Shown one piece after another: positions 17,172 to 26,232 of a DNA stretch of 64,000 nt (the stretch's first letter is position 1; the number at the start of each line of letters is the position of its first letter). The stretch lies in assembly GCA_937959395.1 (NCBI GenBank), contig CALGLR010000030.1, forward strand, positions 25,621 through 89,620, written 5' to 3'. A program made the position numbers and the translations under genes. The notes below the pieces were generated by a model, which ran no database searches, was not told where the DNA came from, and saw nothing but the letters and a program-made list of their open reading frames with translations. Source of the DNA: an uncultured Flavobacteriaceae bacterium. GTDB taxonomy: Bacteria > Bacteroidota > Bacteroidia > Flavobacteriales > Flavobacteriaceae.

Positions 17172-19952
17172 ATGAAAAGAATCCTATCATTTCTATTTTT
17201 ATTGTTCTGTGGAATTTCATTTTCGCAAACAACAATCTCGGGAACTGTAGTTGATGAAAACAGTCAACCTGTCCCAGGAGTAAATGTTATTGTAGTTGGT
17301 ACCTCATCTGGAACCGTTACCGATTTCGACGGTAAATATACATTAACAACGAACCAAGAACCTCCTTATACGATACAAGCTAGTAGCGTTGGTTTTTCAA
17401 CCGAATCTCAAGAGGTCACTTCTAAAAATCAAGTTTTGAATTTCACTATTAAAGAAGGAACATCATTAGATGAAGTCGTTATTTCTGCTTCTAGAACTCC
17501 AGAACGTATTTTTGAATCACCAGTTACTGTTGAACGTTTTGGTTTAAAACAAATTAAGAATACAGCATCATCTGATTTCTATGATGGACTTGAAAACCTT
17601 AAAGGAGTAGACATTAACACCAATAGTTTAACATTCAAATCTATTAACACACGTGGTTTTGCAACGTTTGCAAACACTCGCTTTATGCAATTAGTTGATG
17701 GAATGGATAATTCTGCTCCTGCATTAAATTTCCCTTTAGGAAATTTATTAGGAATGACAGAAACAGATGTACTTAGCGTGGAATTACTTCCTGGTGCATC
17801 TTCTGCATTATATGGTGCAAATGCTTTCAATGGTATTTTATTTATGAGGAGTAAAAACCCTTTTGATCATCCTGGAATTAGTGGTTCTATAAAAACGGGA
17901 GTTACTTCTCAGGAAGCAGCCGGAGATAATGTATATAGAGATCTTAGTGTTAGACTGGCTCATAAATTTTCTGAAAAATTTGCCGTTAAAGCAAATGTTG
18001 GATACTTAGAAGGTACAGATTGGGCAGCTACAAATACAGCAGATAAATTAGGAAGAGGCCTTACTCGCGATGATATTGATTATGATGGCATTAATGTATA
18101 TGGAGATGAAGTATCTACAAATATTAAAAGTGTTGCTCAAACTTTAGAAACTTTAGGCATTTTACCTGCTGGTGCTAACGCACTAATACCATCTGTAAAT
18201 GTAAGTAGAGGCGGATATAATGAGCTTGATTTAACTACGAATCAAGCAGAGAGTTTCAAAGCAGATTGGGGTCTTTATTATCGTCCTATTACAGATAATA
18301 GTTTAGAATTATCTTATGTTGGTAAAATCGGATCTGGGACTACAATATACCAAGGAGCTAATAGATATAATATTAATGATTTCTTTTTACAACAACATAA
18401 ATTAGAAGTTAAACACGATAATTTCTTTGTTAGAGGTTATTTTACTGAAGATACAGCTGGTGATTCTTACGATTTAGTATTTACAGGCATTAATATTAAT
18501 AGAGCATGGAAAGACGATAACACTTGGTTTGGAGAATATACCGGTGCTTATTTCCTATCAACTTTAAATGGAGCTACAGATACCCAAGCACATGCTGCAG
18601 CAAGAGCGCAAGCAGAATCTGGTCGTTTCGAACCTGGTTCGCCTGAATTTATAGATGCATTCAACAGAAGTATTAATGACCCTGATTTGGCTACAGGCTC
18701 TAAATTTCAAGATAATTCCAAAATTTACCATGGAGATGCCAATTACAATTTTAGCCATTTAATAGATTTTGCCGAAATTCAAGTAGGAGGTTCTTATAGA
18801 CAATATAGTTTAAATTCATTTGGTACGATCTATACAGATGAAGATGGACCTATTAACTATTCTGAAATTGGTTTTTACACACAACTACAGAAGACCTTCG
18901 AATTAGGTGAAGACACAGAACTAAAAGGAACAGGTTCTGTGCGTTATGATAAATCTGAATTATTTGATGGTTTCTTCTCTCCTAGATTATCTTTAGGTTT
19001 AACATTAAATAAGAATCACAACATAAGAACCTCTATTCAAACTGGGTTTAGAAATCCAACTACTCAAGATTTATATATTGGTCTAGATGTAGGTAGAGCG
19101 GCCTTAGTTGGTGGTGCTGCAGATAATCCAGATCGCTATGTTGATACTTATGGTGTTAGTGCAAATGGTACTCCTATAGTTGGAGCTAGCACTATAGAAC
19201 TTTCAGGACAAGCAGCATATTCTAATTCTTATTTAGCGAATTCTGTGACTTCATTTTCAAGTTCTGGAGATATAGCAGATTTACAAATTGGAAATTCAAA
19301 TCTAGCGAAACCTGAACAAGTTACTTCTGTAGAGTTTGGTTATAGAGGAAAATTAAATAAAATAATTGTAGATTTTAGTACTTATTTCAATGCCTATAAA
19401 GATTTCTTATCTAACGAAACAGTTATAGCACCTTTTTATGGTACTGCTGGTGATAATTCTTTATCTGTTTTAGCATTAGCTAATGGAGATTTTCAAGCCT
19501 ATCAAACCTATACAAACTCTGATGCCAAAGTTAATTCTTATGGTGGAGCTATTGGTTTAACAACTAAAATCTTTAATGGTTTTGATTTAGGTTTTAATTA
19601 TACTTATGCTAAACTAGATTTTGATACTGAGAAAAATCCAGATTTCAGAACAAGTTTCAATACACCTGAACATAAAGTAAAAGCTTCTTTCGGTAAAGTT
19701 GACTTATTTAAGAATTTTGGATTTAATGTCGCTTGGAGATGGAGTGATACTTATTTCTGGGAAGCTTCTTTTGGTGATGGTAAAGTACCGTCATATAATG
19801 TAGTCGATGCTCAAATTAATTATAGATTAACTAAAATAAAATCTACTTTTAAATTAGGAGCAAGTAACGTATTAGGAGATGAGTACTTCTCTGCTTTTGG
19901 TACTGGATTTATAGGTTCTCAATACTATATTGGATTCACTTTTAATAATTAA
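17172..19952 (+). CDS. TonB-dependent outer-membrane receptor
   Basis: A 926-residue protein: signal peptide (LSFLFLLFCGISFSQ), a carboxypeptidase-like regulatory (CarboxypepD_reg) domain at about 20-105 (ISGTVVDENSQPVPGVNVIV, DFDGKYTL), a TonB-box-like segment DEVVISASRTPE at about 115, a plug domain (about 130-230; NTRGFATFANTRFMQLVDGM, GASSALYGANAFNGIL) and a beta-barrel ending in the aromatic YYIGFTFNN. It lacks a following SusD-like gene and is paired instead with an SGNH-hydrolase lipoprotein gene 15 bp downstream. The substrate is not evident; lipid or acylated ligands are suggested by the partner. Confidence 0.92.
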   Translation: MKRILSFLFLLFCGISFSQTTISGTVVDENSQPVPGVNVIVVGTSSGTVTDFDGKYTLTTNQEPPYTIQASSVGFSTESQEVTSKNQVLNFTIKEGTSLDEVVISASRTPERIFESPVTVERFGLKQIKNTASSDFYDGLENLKGVDINTNSLTFKSINTRGFATFANTRFMQLVDGMDNSAPALNFPLGNLLGMTETDVLSVELLPGASSALYGANAFNGILFMRSKNPFDHPGISGSIKTGVTSQEAAGDNVYRDLSVRLAHKFSEKFAVKANVGYLEGTDWAATNTADKLGRGLTRDDIDYDGINVYGDEVSTNIKSVAQTLETLGILPAGANALIPSVNVSRGGYNELDLTTNQAESFKADWGLYYRPITDNSLELSYVGKIGSGTTIYQGANRYNINDFFLQQHKLEVKHDNFFVRGYFTEDTAGDSYDLVFTGININRAWKDDNTWFGEYTGAYFLSTLNGATDTQAHAAARAQAESGRFEPGSPEFIDAFNRSINDPDLATGSKFQDNSKIYHGDANYNFSHLIDFAEIQVGGSYRQYSLNSFGTIYTDEDGPINYSEIGFYTQLQKTFELGEDTELKGTGSVRYDKSELFDGFFSPRLSLGLTLNKNHNIRTSIQTGFRNPTTQDLYIGLDVGRAALVGGAADNPDRYVDTYGVSANGTPIVGASTIELSGQAAYSNSYLANSVTSFSSSGDIADLQIGNSNLAKPEQVTSVEFGYRGKLNKIIVDFSTYFNAYKDFLSNETVIAPFYGTAGDNSLSVLALANGDFQAYQTYTNSDAKVNSYGGAIGLTTKIFNGFDLGFNYTYAKLDFDTEKNPDFRTSFNTPEHKVKASFGKVDLFKNFGFNVAWRWSDTYFWEASFGDGKVPSYNVVDAQINYRLTKIKSTFKLGASNVLGDEYFSAFGTGFIGSQYYIGFTFNN

Positions 19953-19966
19953 TAAAACATCATATT

Positions 19967-21496
19967 ATGAAAATTAAATATATATGGATAATGGCTGCAA
20001 TCTTAGGATTTACAGCATGTGAAAATGATGATGACACCGTTACAGATGAAGTTGTTCTACCCGAATTAATATCAGGAAATGCAGACTTTTCGAATTTTGT
20101 TTCTTTGGGTGCTTCATTTACTGCTGGATTTGCAGACGGAGGTCTTTTTATTGCTAGTCAAGAAAACTCATTCCCAAATACATTAGCAAAACAATTCGCA
20201 AAAGTTGGAGGCGGGGATTTTTCTCAACCTTTAATGAGTGACAATACTGGCGCCATTTTAGTAGGAGGAACACAAGCAACCGGGTATAGATTAGTTTTTA
20301 ATGGATCAGGCCCTGCTCGTTTAAATGATTTTTTAACAAGTCAAGGTTTCCCCGTTCCACCTGTAACGACAGAAGCTGGAATAAATATTGGAAGTGATTT
20401 TAATAATTTTGGAATTCCTGGAGCAAAAAGTACTGATCTTATTAGACCAGGTTATGCAGCAGCAAGCCCTTTTTATGCTAGGATAGCTTCATCTGGACCT
20501 GCGACTGTTTTAGCTGATGCAGTTGCAAAGGCTCCAACATTTTTCACTTTATCTGAAATTGGTGGGAATGACATTTTAGGATTTGCTACTTCTGGTGGAG
20601 ATGGATCTAACCCAATAACTGATGTAGCAGCATTTGATGATGCATTAGATCAAATGATAAATGGTTTAACGGCTAACAATGCTAAAGGAGCGATTGGAAA
20701 TTTACCAAATATTACAAGTTTACCATTTTTCACTACAATCCCTAATGATGCTTTAGATATTGATGCAGGAACAGCAGCAAACTTAACAGGTTTCTTTCAA
20801 GCCGTAGCTGGAATTACAACACAGGTTTTGATTCAACAAGGTGTACCACCAGCTCAAGCTCAAGCTTTGGCTGCTCAATATGCAATTACATTTAATGAAG
20901 GTCCAAATAGATTTTTAATAGATGTTCCTGCAAGTCCAACTAATCCTTTAGGGTTTAGACAAATGACAGAAGAAGAACTGTTATTATTAACGATAGACAG
21001 AGGCGCATTAGCAAATGGTTATGGTTCTGTTGTATTAACTCCAGACGTCGCTCAAGTACTTGTTATCCTTCAAACTGGGGGAAATCCAACACCTGAACAA
21101 GCTGCTTCAGTTTTAGCCGCTGTAAGTGGTATTGACGATAAAGATGCTTTAGATACAGACGAACTTAATTCAATTACAACAGCAACAATGGCTTATAATA
21201 GTAGTATTGCATCAAAAGCGGCCTTAAAAGGTTTAGCACTTGTAGATTTTAATACGATTTTCGAAAATGCCACAACAGGTAGTGTCGTATTCGATGAGTT
21301 TACTCTTAACACTAATTTAGTTACTGGTGGCTTAGTAAGTTTAGATGGAATCCATTTAACACCTAGAGGTTATGCATTAATGGCTAATTCTTTTTTAGAA
21401 GCAATTGATGCTAATTATGGCTCAAATTTCGTAGCATCGGGAAATGTAGCTAAAGCTGCAGATTTCACTACAAATTTTTCGCCAACCTTACAATAA
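19967..21496 (+). CDS. SGNH/GDSL-like hydrolase lipoprotein paired with the TonB receptor
   Basis: A 509-residue protein with a lipoprotein signal (WIMAAILGFTAC, lipid Cys at 19). SGNH blocks are present: block I as VSLGASFTAGFADGG (Ser in the GxS position, about 46-60), block III as LSEIGGNDILGF (GxND, about 195-206), and block V as SLDGIHLTPRGYALMA (DxxH, about 455-470). All catalytic Ser, Asp and His positions therefore appear filled, so an esterase or lipase on the cell surface is plausible. The middle has Ala/Gln-rich stretches (AQAQALAAQYA). It is co-transcribed with the TonB receptor and followed by a terminator. Confidence 0.82.
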   Translation: MKIKYIWIMAAILGFTACENDDDTVTDEVVLPELISGNADFSNFVSLGASFTAGFADGGLFIASQENSFPNTLAKQFAKVGGGDFSQPLMSDNTGAILVGGTQATGYRLVFNGSGPARLNDFLTSQGFPVPPVTTEAGINIGSDFNNFGIPGAKSTDLIRPGYAAASPFYARIASSGPATVLADAVAKAPTFFTLSEIGGNDILGFATSGGDGSNPITDVAAFDDALDQMINGLTANNAKGAIGNLPNITSLPFFTTIPNDALDIDAGTAANLTGFFQAVAGITTQVLIQQGVPPAQAQALAAQYAITFNEGPNRFLIDVPASPTNPLGFRQMTEEELLLLTIDRGALANGYGSVVLTPDVAQVLVILQTGGNPTPEQAASVLAAVSGIDDKDALDTDELNSITTATMAYNSSIASKAALKGLALVDFNTIFENATTGSVVFDEFTLNTNLVTGGLVSLDGIHLTPRGYALMANSFLEAIDANYGSNFVASGNVAKAADFTTNFSPTLQ

Positions 21497-21520
21497 ATTT
21501 CTACATTCTCATTTATACGA

Positions 21521-21561
21521 AACACCTTCTTTTTTTTAATTTAAAAAGAAGGTGTTTTTTT
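21521..21561 (+). terminator. Intrinsic terminator after the SGNH lipoprotein gene
   Basis: AACACCTTCTTTTT (21521-21534) pairs with AAAAAGAAGGTGTT (21543-21556), giving a 14-bp stem, then a T-run to 21561. Confidence 0.88.
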
Positions 21562-21610
21562 ACATATAAAAAAGCTACTAAAAACAACTTTATTTTTAAA
21601 TAAAAACGCC

Positions 21611-21618
21611 TATCTTTG
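21611..21618 (+). promoter_or_regulatory. Candidate -7 element for atpD-atpC
   Basis: TATCTTTG followed by CA fits the Bacteroidota TAnnTTTG consensus, 60 bp before the atpD ATG. A loose TTTA -33 box lies at 21589-21592, 18 bp away. Confidence 0.55.
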
Positions 21619-21675
21619 CACGCGAAAACGGATACTGTTTTTTTTCAATTAAACAGCATAATATTAAATAAATAA

Positions 21676-23187
<1,512 letters not shown>

Positions 23188-23200
23188 AACCGAAGTAAGT

Positions 23201-23259
23201 GCTGAATTTATTTCAGCATCTGTTGAGTATAATGAGACTTCCGATTCCTCGGAAGCTTT
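23201..23259 (+). promoter_or_regulatory. Two hairpins in the atpD-atpC spacer
   Basis: GCTGAA/TTCAGC (23201-23217) and CTTCCGA/TCGGAAG (23238-23255, 7-bp stem, 4-base loop), the latter followed by CTTTT. They could act as a partial terminator or mRNA-stabilising element adjusting beta:epsilon stoichiometry. This role is inferred. Confidence 0.5.
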
Positions 23260-23276
23260 TAAATAAAATTTAAAAG

Positions 23277-23567
23277 ATGTATTTAGAAATAGTATCACCA
23301 GAAGCAACATTATTTAGTAGTGAAGTAGATTCTGTTGTTGTGCCAGGAGTTAATGGAGAGTTTGAGATGTTAAATAATCACGCACCCATTGTATCTCTTC
23401 TTCAAGAAGGAGTTGTTAGAATAAAAACACATTCGCAAAATATAGTTTTAGATGAATTACATAGTAGTTTATCTAAATTACCCGAAGACAATAAAATATT
23501 GACATTAAAAATTAATTCGGGAACTGTAGAAATGAAAGACAATAAAGTTATTGTTTTAGCAGATTAA
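23277..23567 (+). CDS. atpC: F1 ATP synthase subunit epsilon
   Basis: A 96-residue protein holding only the N-terminal beta-sandwich domain: MYLEIVSPEATLFSSEVDSVVVPGVNGEFEMLNNHAP, in pieces. The C-terminal helical hairpin that inhibits the enzyme in proteobacteria is absent, which is usual for Bacteroidota epsilon subunits. It lies 89 bp after atpD. Confidence 0.95.
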   Translation: MYLEIVSPEATLFSSEVDSVVVPGVNGEFEMLNNHAPIVSLLQEGVVRIKTHSQNIVLDELHSSLSKLPEDNKILTLKINSGTVEMKDNKVIVLAD

Positions 23568-23585
23568 AATAATAATAATCGAATT

Positions 23586-23619
23586 AAAAAGTCTGAGAGT
23601 TTATCTTCTCAGACTTTTT
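23586..23619. terminator. Bidirectional terminator between atpC and the convergent AlgX-like gene
   Basis: A perfect 13-bp inverted repeat, AAAAAGTCTGAGA (23586-23598) with TCTCAGACTTTTT (23607-23619), giving T-tails in both directions. Confidence 0.92.
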
Positions 23620-23626
23620 AATTTTA

Positions 23627-24718
23627 TCAATGCATGTTAGAACGACTAAATGTGCTTATATTTCGCTCAATTATTTCGAAAACAACAATGTCTGGCTTAT
23701 AAGACTCAATAAGTGATTTATTAAAATTGTGACTTTTAATATACATACATTCTCCAAATGTCTCATTAAAAAAAGGGATCCACGCATTAGAAAAAGAATC
23801 CCTATACATCATTAACTTTAAATTCTTATTAGGGTTAATATAATGTTTTAAATTAGGATTGCTATTCTTTAAACTATAAACCTCTTCTGTTTTTTTAGAG
23901 AACTTAATTCTATTTGCCTTTAAATTTGAATTAATCATTTTAGTAATATCTCCTTTCTCAAAAAAAGAATCTTTTATAATATTATAATCTGATAAGTTTA
24001 ATTTATTAACCTCAAAAGATTCGTTGATTTTATCCATTACCGTACCATAACCAATAAAAGCACCATAATCGTTCCAATGCGTGTCATTTCTTATGTAAGT
24101 TGGATGCATTTCTTTTGCAATAACTAGAGGATTATAAAGATCTATAATATCCAATTCTAGTGTTGAAGTTAAATAGTTCCCCAACGTTTCTAGTTTAGTT
24201 TCACTTTGATTAAGCTGATATGGAAGGTACTCTTGGTATATTCTATTCTTATCTGAAGGAATTACTACATAAAATGCTATACCCTTTTTTGCTAAATACT
24301 TTTTCACGCTTCCCAAGTAAGTCTTTATTTTCTCAAGTTCATCATTCTTGAAATAATCATTACCAAAAGAATTATTTAAAACATTATTAGAATGATTACC
24401 TAAGAACATCCAATCTTCTTTACCTATAACGACTCTGTTTGGGATTGGGTTTTCAAATAAGACATTCGATTTAAAATCGATATAATTGTTTACTAAACTG
24501 GTTTTTAATCCGAAATTCTCTGCGTAATAATCCTTAAAAACTCCCAGTGATATTCTAGGTTTATTAAAATCAATCTTTGGAAACTCTCGATATTTTCTAT
24601 TTTCATTATTAAAAGTTTTTCTTTCTAATCCTAATATCATAACAATATTAGGCAAAACTAATAATCCGATAAATAAAACGATTAAAATCTTTATTAATAT
24701 GTTGTTATATCTACTCAT
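23627..24718 (-). CDS. AlgX/AlgJ-like SGNH-type acetyltransferase
   Basis: A 363-residue protein with one N-terminal membrane anchor or signal (ILIKILIVLFIGLLVLPNIV, in part). Features of the AlgJ/AlgX alginate O-acetylation family: ENRKYREFPKIDF and YYAENFGLKTSLV near the start, VIGKEDWMFLG, NDTHWNDYGAFIGYG (the DHxW-type catalytic pair, about 224-238) and MYRDSFSNAWIPFF (Ser nucleophile in RDSF, about 305). It would transfer acyl groups to an extracytoplasmic polysaccharide, with the MBOAT partner supplying the group across the membrane. The start overlaps the MBOAT stop by 1 bp. Confidence 0.85.
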   Translation of the reverse strand: MSRYNNILIKILIVLFIGLLVLPNIVMILGLERKTFNNENRKYREFPKIDFNKPRISLGVFKDYYAENFGLKTSLVNNYIDFKSNVLFENPIPNRVVIGKEDWMFLGNHSNNVLNNSFGNDYFKNDELEKIKTYLGSVKKYLAKKGIAFYVVIPSDKNRIYQEYLPYQLNQSETKLETLGNYLTSTLELDIIDLYNPLVIAKEMHPTYIRNDTHWNDYGAFIGYGTVMDKINESFEVNKLNLSDYNIIKDSFFEKGDITKMINSNLKANRIKFSKKTEEVYSLKNSNPNLKHYINPNKNLKLMMYRDSFSNAWIPFFNETFGECMYIKSHNFNKSLIESYKPDIVVFEIIERNISTFSRSNMH

Positions 24719-26145
24719 TAAAAACGAAAGTATATAAATGGATTATACGAGTCTGAAGCGATATATACATAGCAAATAAGAAATAAAGTTATAAGACTAC
24801 ACATTTTTAAAGTAGAGAATATTTTAAACTTTAATGAATAAGACTCAAGTGACTTTATATAGTTTTTACTTATTCTATGAATTGGAGTAGAAAATAAAAT
24901 GGCTATGATCAATACAAAAAGAATTTCCTTTGTTATATAAAAATTCAAAAACTCAAAATTAGTTTTCGATTTAAAATTAAACATTGATTTTATATAATTG
25001 AAAGCATCTATTAAGGTTTCACTTCTAAAAAACACCCAAGATATTCCAACTGTTATAAGTAAATAAGTATGTGCAATAAAATTAGGTGATTTCTGAAGCA
25101 TTTTTTTCAAACCCAGTCTTTCTATTATAATAAATGCACCATGCAAAAGACCCCATGCTATAAACACCCAATTAGCACCATGCCACAAACCAGTTAGAAG
25201 AAACACTATAAAAAGATTAATATATGTTCTAATATTACCTCTACGATTTCCTCCTAAAGAAATGTATAAATAATCTTTAAACCAACTCGACAATGTAATA
25301 TGCCAACGTCTCCAAAACTCTTGAATAGATTTTGACATGTATGGGTAATTAAAATTTTCAGGGAAATTAAAACCAAACATTTTTCCTAAACCAATAGCCA
25401 TATCTGAATAACCAGAAAAATCAAAATAAATTTGAAAACTATAAGCTAAAACACCCAACCAGGCCATTAATGCAGACAATTCACTTGGTGGTAAAGCAAA
25501 AATAGCATCGGCTAAAAAAGCACAATTATTAGCAATAATCATTTTTTTTGCTAAGCCAATTATAAAACGCTCAATACCTTCTGCAAATAAAGCCCATGAT
25601 GTCACTCTCTTTTTAAGTTCTTTTTCTATTTCAGAATACCTAACAATAGGTCCAGCAATTAGCTGAGGAAATAAGGTGACATAGGTCGCAAAATTAATAA
25701 AGTTCGTATTCGCTTTAATATTCCCTCTATAAACATCGATAGTATAAGACATGGTTTGAAAAGTATAAAAACTTATGCCTAGAGGTAAAATAACATTAGA
25801 AAAATAGCTTGCGTTTTCTACATTTATATTAATACTTTGAAGAACTTCTGATAAATTGCTATAAATGAAATTTGAATATTTAAAATAAAATAAAAGCGAT
25901 AAATTAAATAGAATTGAGGCATAGAGCCCTAATTTACGATAGTTCTTACTAATAAGTATTCCACAAGAATAATCTACAAGTGCAGATAGGATAATTAAAA
26001 TAACCAGTTCTTTTTCTCCCCAAGTATAAAAACCTAAACTTAATATTAAGAGAATACCATTCTTTAGCTTTTGCGGTACTAAATAATATATAAGTAATGT
26101 TATAGGCAAAAACAAAAATAAGAATACCGGACTAGTAAATAACAT
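24718..26145 (-). CDS. MBOAT family O-acyltransferase (AlgI-like)
   Basis: A 475-residue polytopic inner-membrane protein with about 11 hydrophobic segments. MBOAT/AlgI signatures: FYTFQTMSYTIDVYRG (about 125-140), FWRRWHITLSSWFKDYLYI (about 268-286) and the catalytic histidine in TGLWHGANWVFIAWGLLHG (about 313-331). It moves acetyl groups from a cytoplasmic donor to the periplasmic side for polysaccharide acetylation. It is in an operon with the AlgX-like gene. No polysaccharide synthase, epimerase or Wzx/Wzy gene is nearby, so the target polymer is unknown. Confidence 0.92.
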   Translation of the reverse strand: MLFTSPVFLFLFLPITLLIYYLVPQKLKNGILLILSLGFYTWGEKELVILIILSALVDYSCGILISKNYRKLGLYASILFNLSLLFYFKYSNFIYSNLSEVLQSININVENASYFSNVILPLGISFYTFQTMSYTIDVYRGNIKANTNFINFATYVTLFPQLIAGPIVRYSEIEKELKKRVTSWALFAEGIERFIIGLAKKMIIANNCAFLADAIFALPPSELSALMAWLGVLAYSFQIYFDFSGYSDMAIGLGKMFGFNFPENFNYPYMSKSIQEFWRRWHITLSSWFKDYLYISLGGNRRGNIRTYINLFIVFLLTGLWHGANWVFIAWGLLHGAFIIIERLGLKKMLQKSPNFIAHTYLLITVGISWVFFRSETLIDAFNYIKSMFNFKSKTNFEFLNFYITKEILFVLIIAILFSTPIHRISKNYIKSLESYSLKFKIFSTLKMCSLITLFLICYVYIASDSYNPFIYFRF

Positions 26146-26167
26146 TAATTACCTAATGGTTTAATTT

Positions 26168-26200
26168 ACCAAAAATACAATAAAATATAGTATTTTTGGT
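26168..26200. promoter_or_regulatory. Palindromic divergent promoter between MBOAT and porZ
   Basis: A perfect 11-bp inverted repeat, ACCAAAAATAC (26168-26178) and GTATTTTTGGT (26190-26200), around 11 bases. Each arm contains TATTTTTG in its own outward direction, fitting TAnnTTTG for both the rightward porZ gene and the leftward MBOAT gene. Confidence 0.6.
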
Positions 26201-26232
26201 TATTATTGAATTACATCAAATATGTTAAATAA

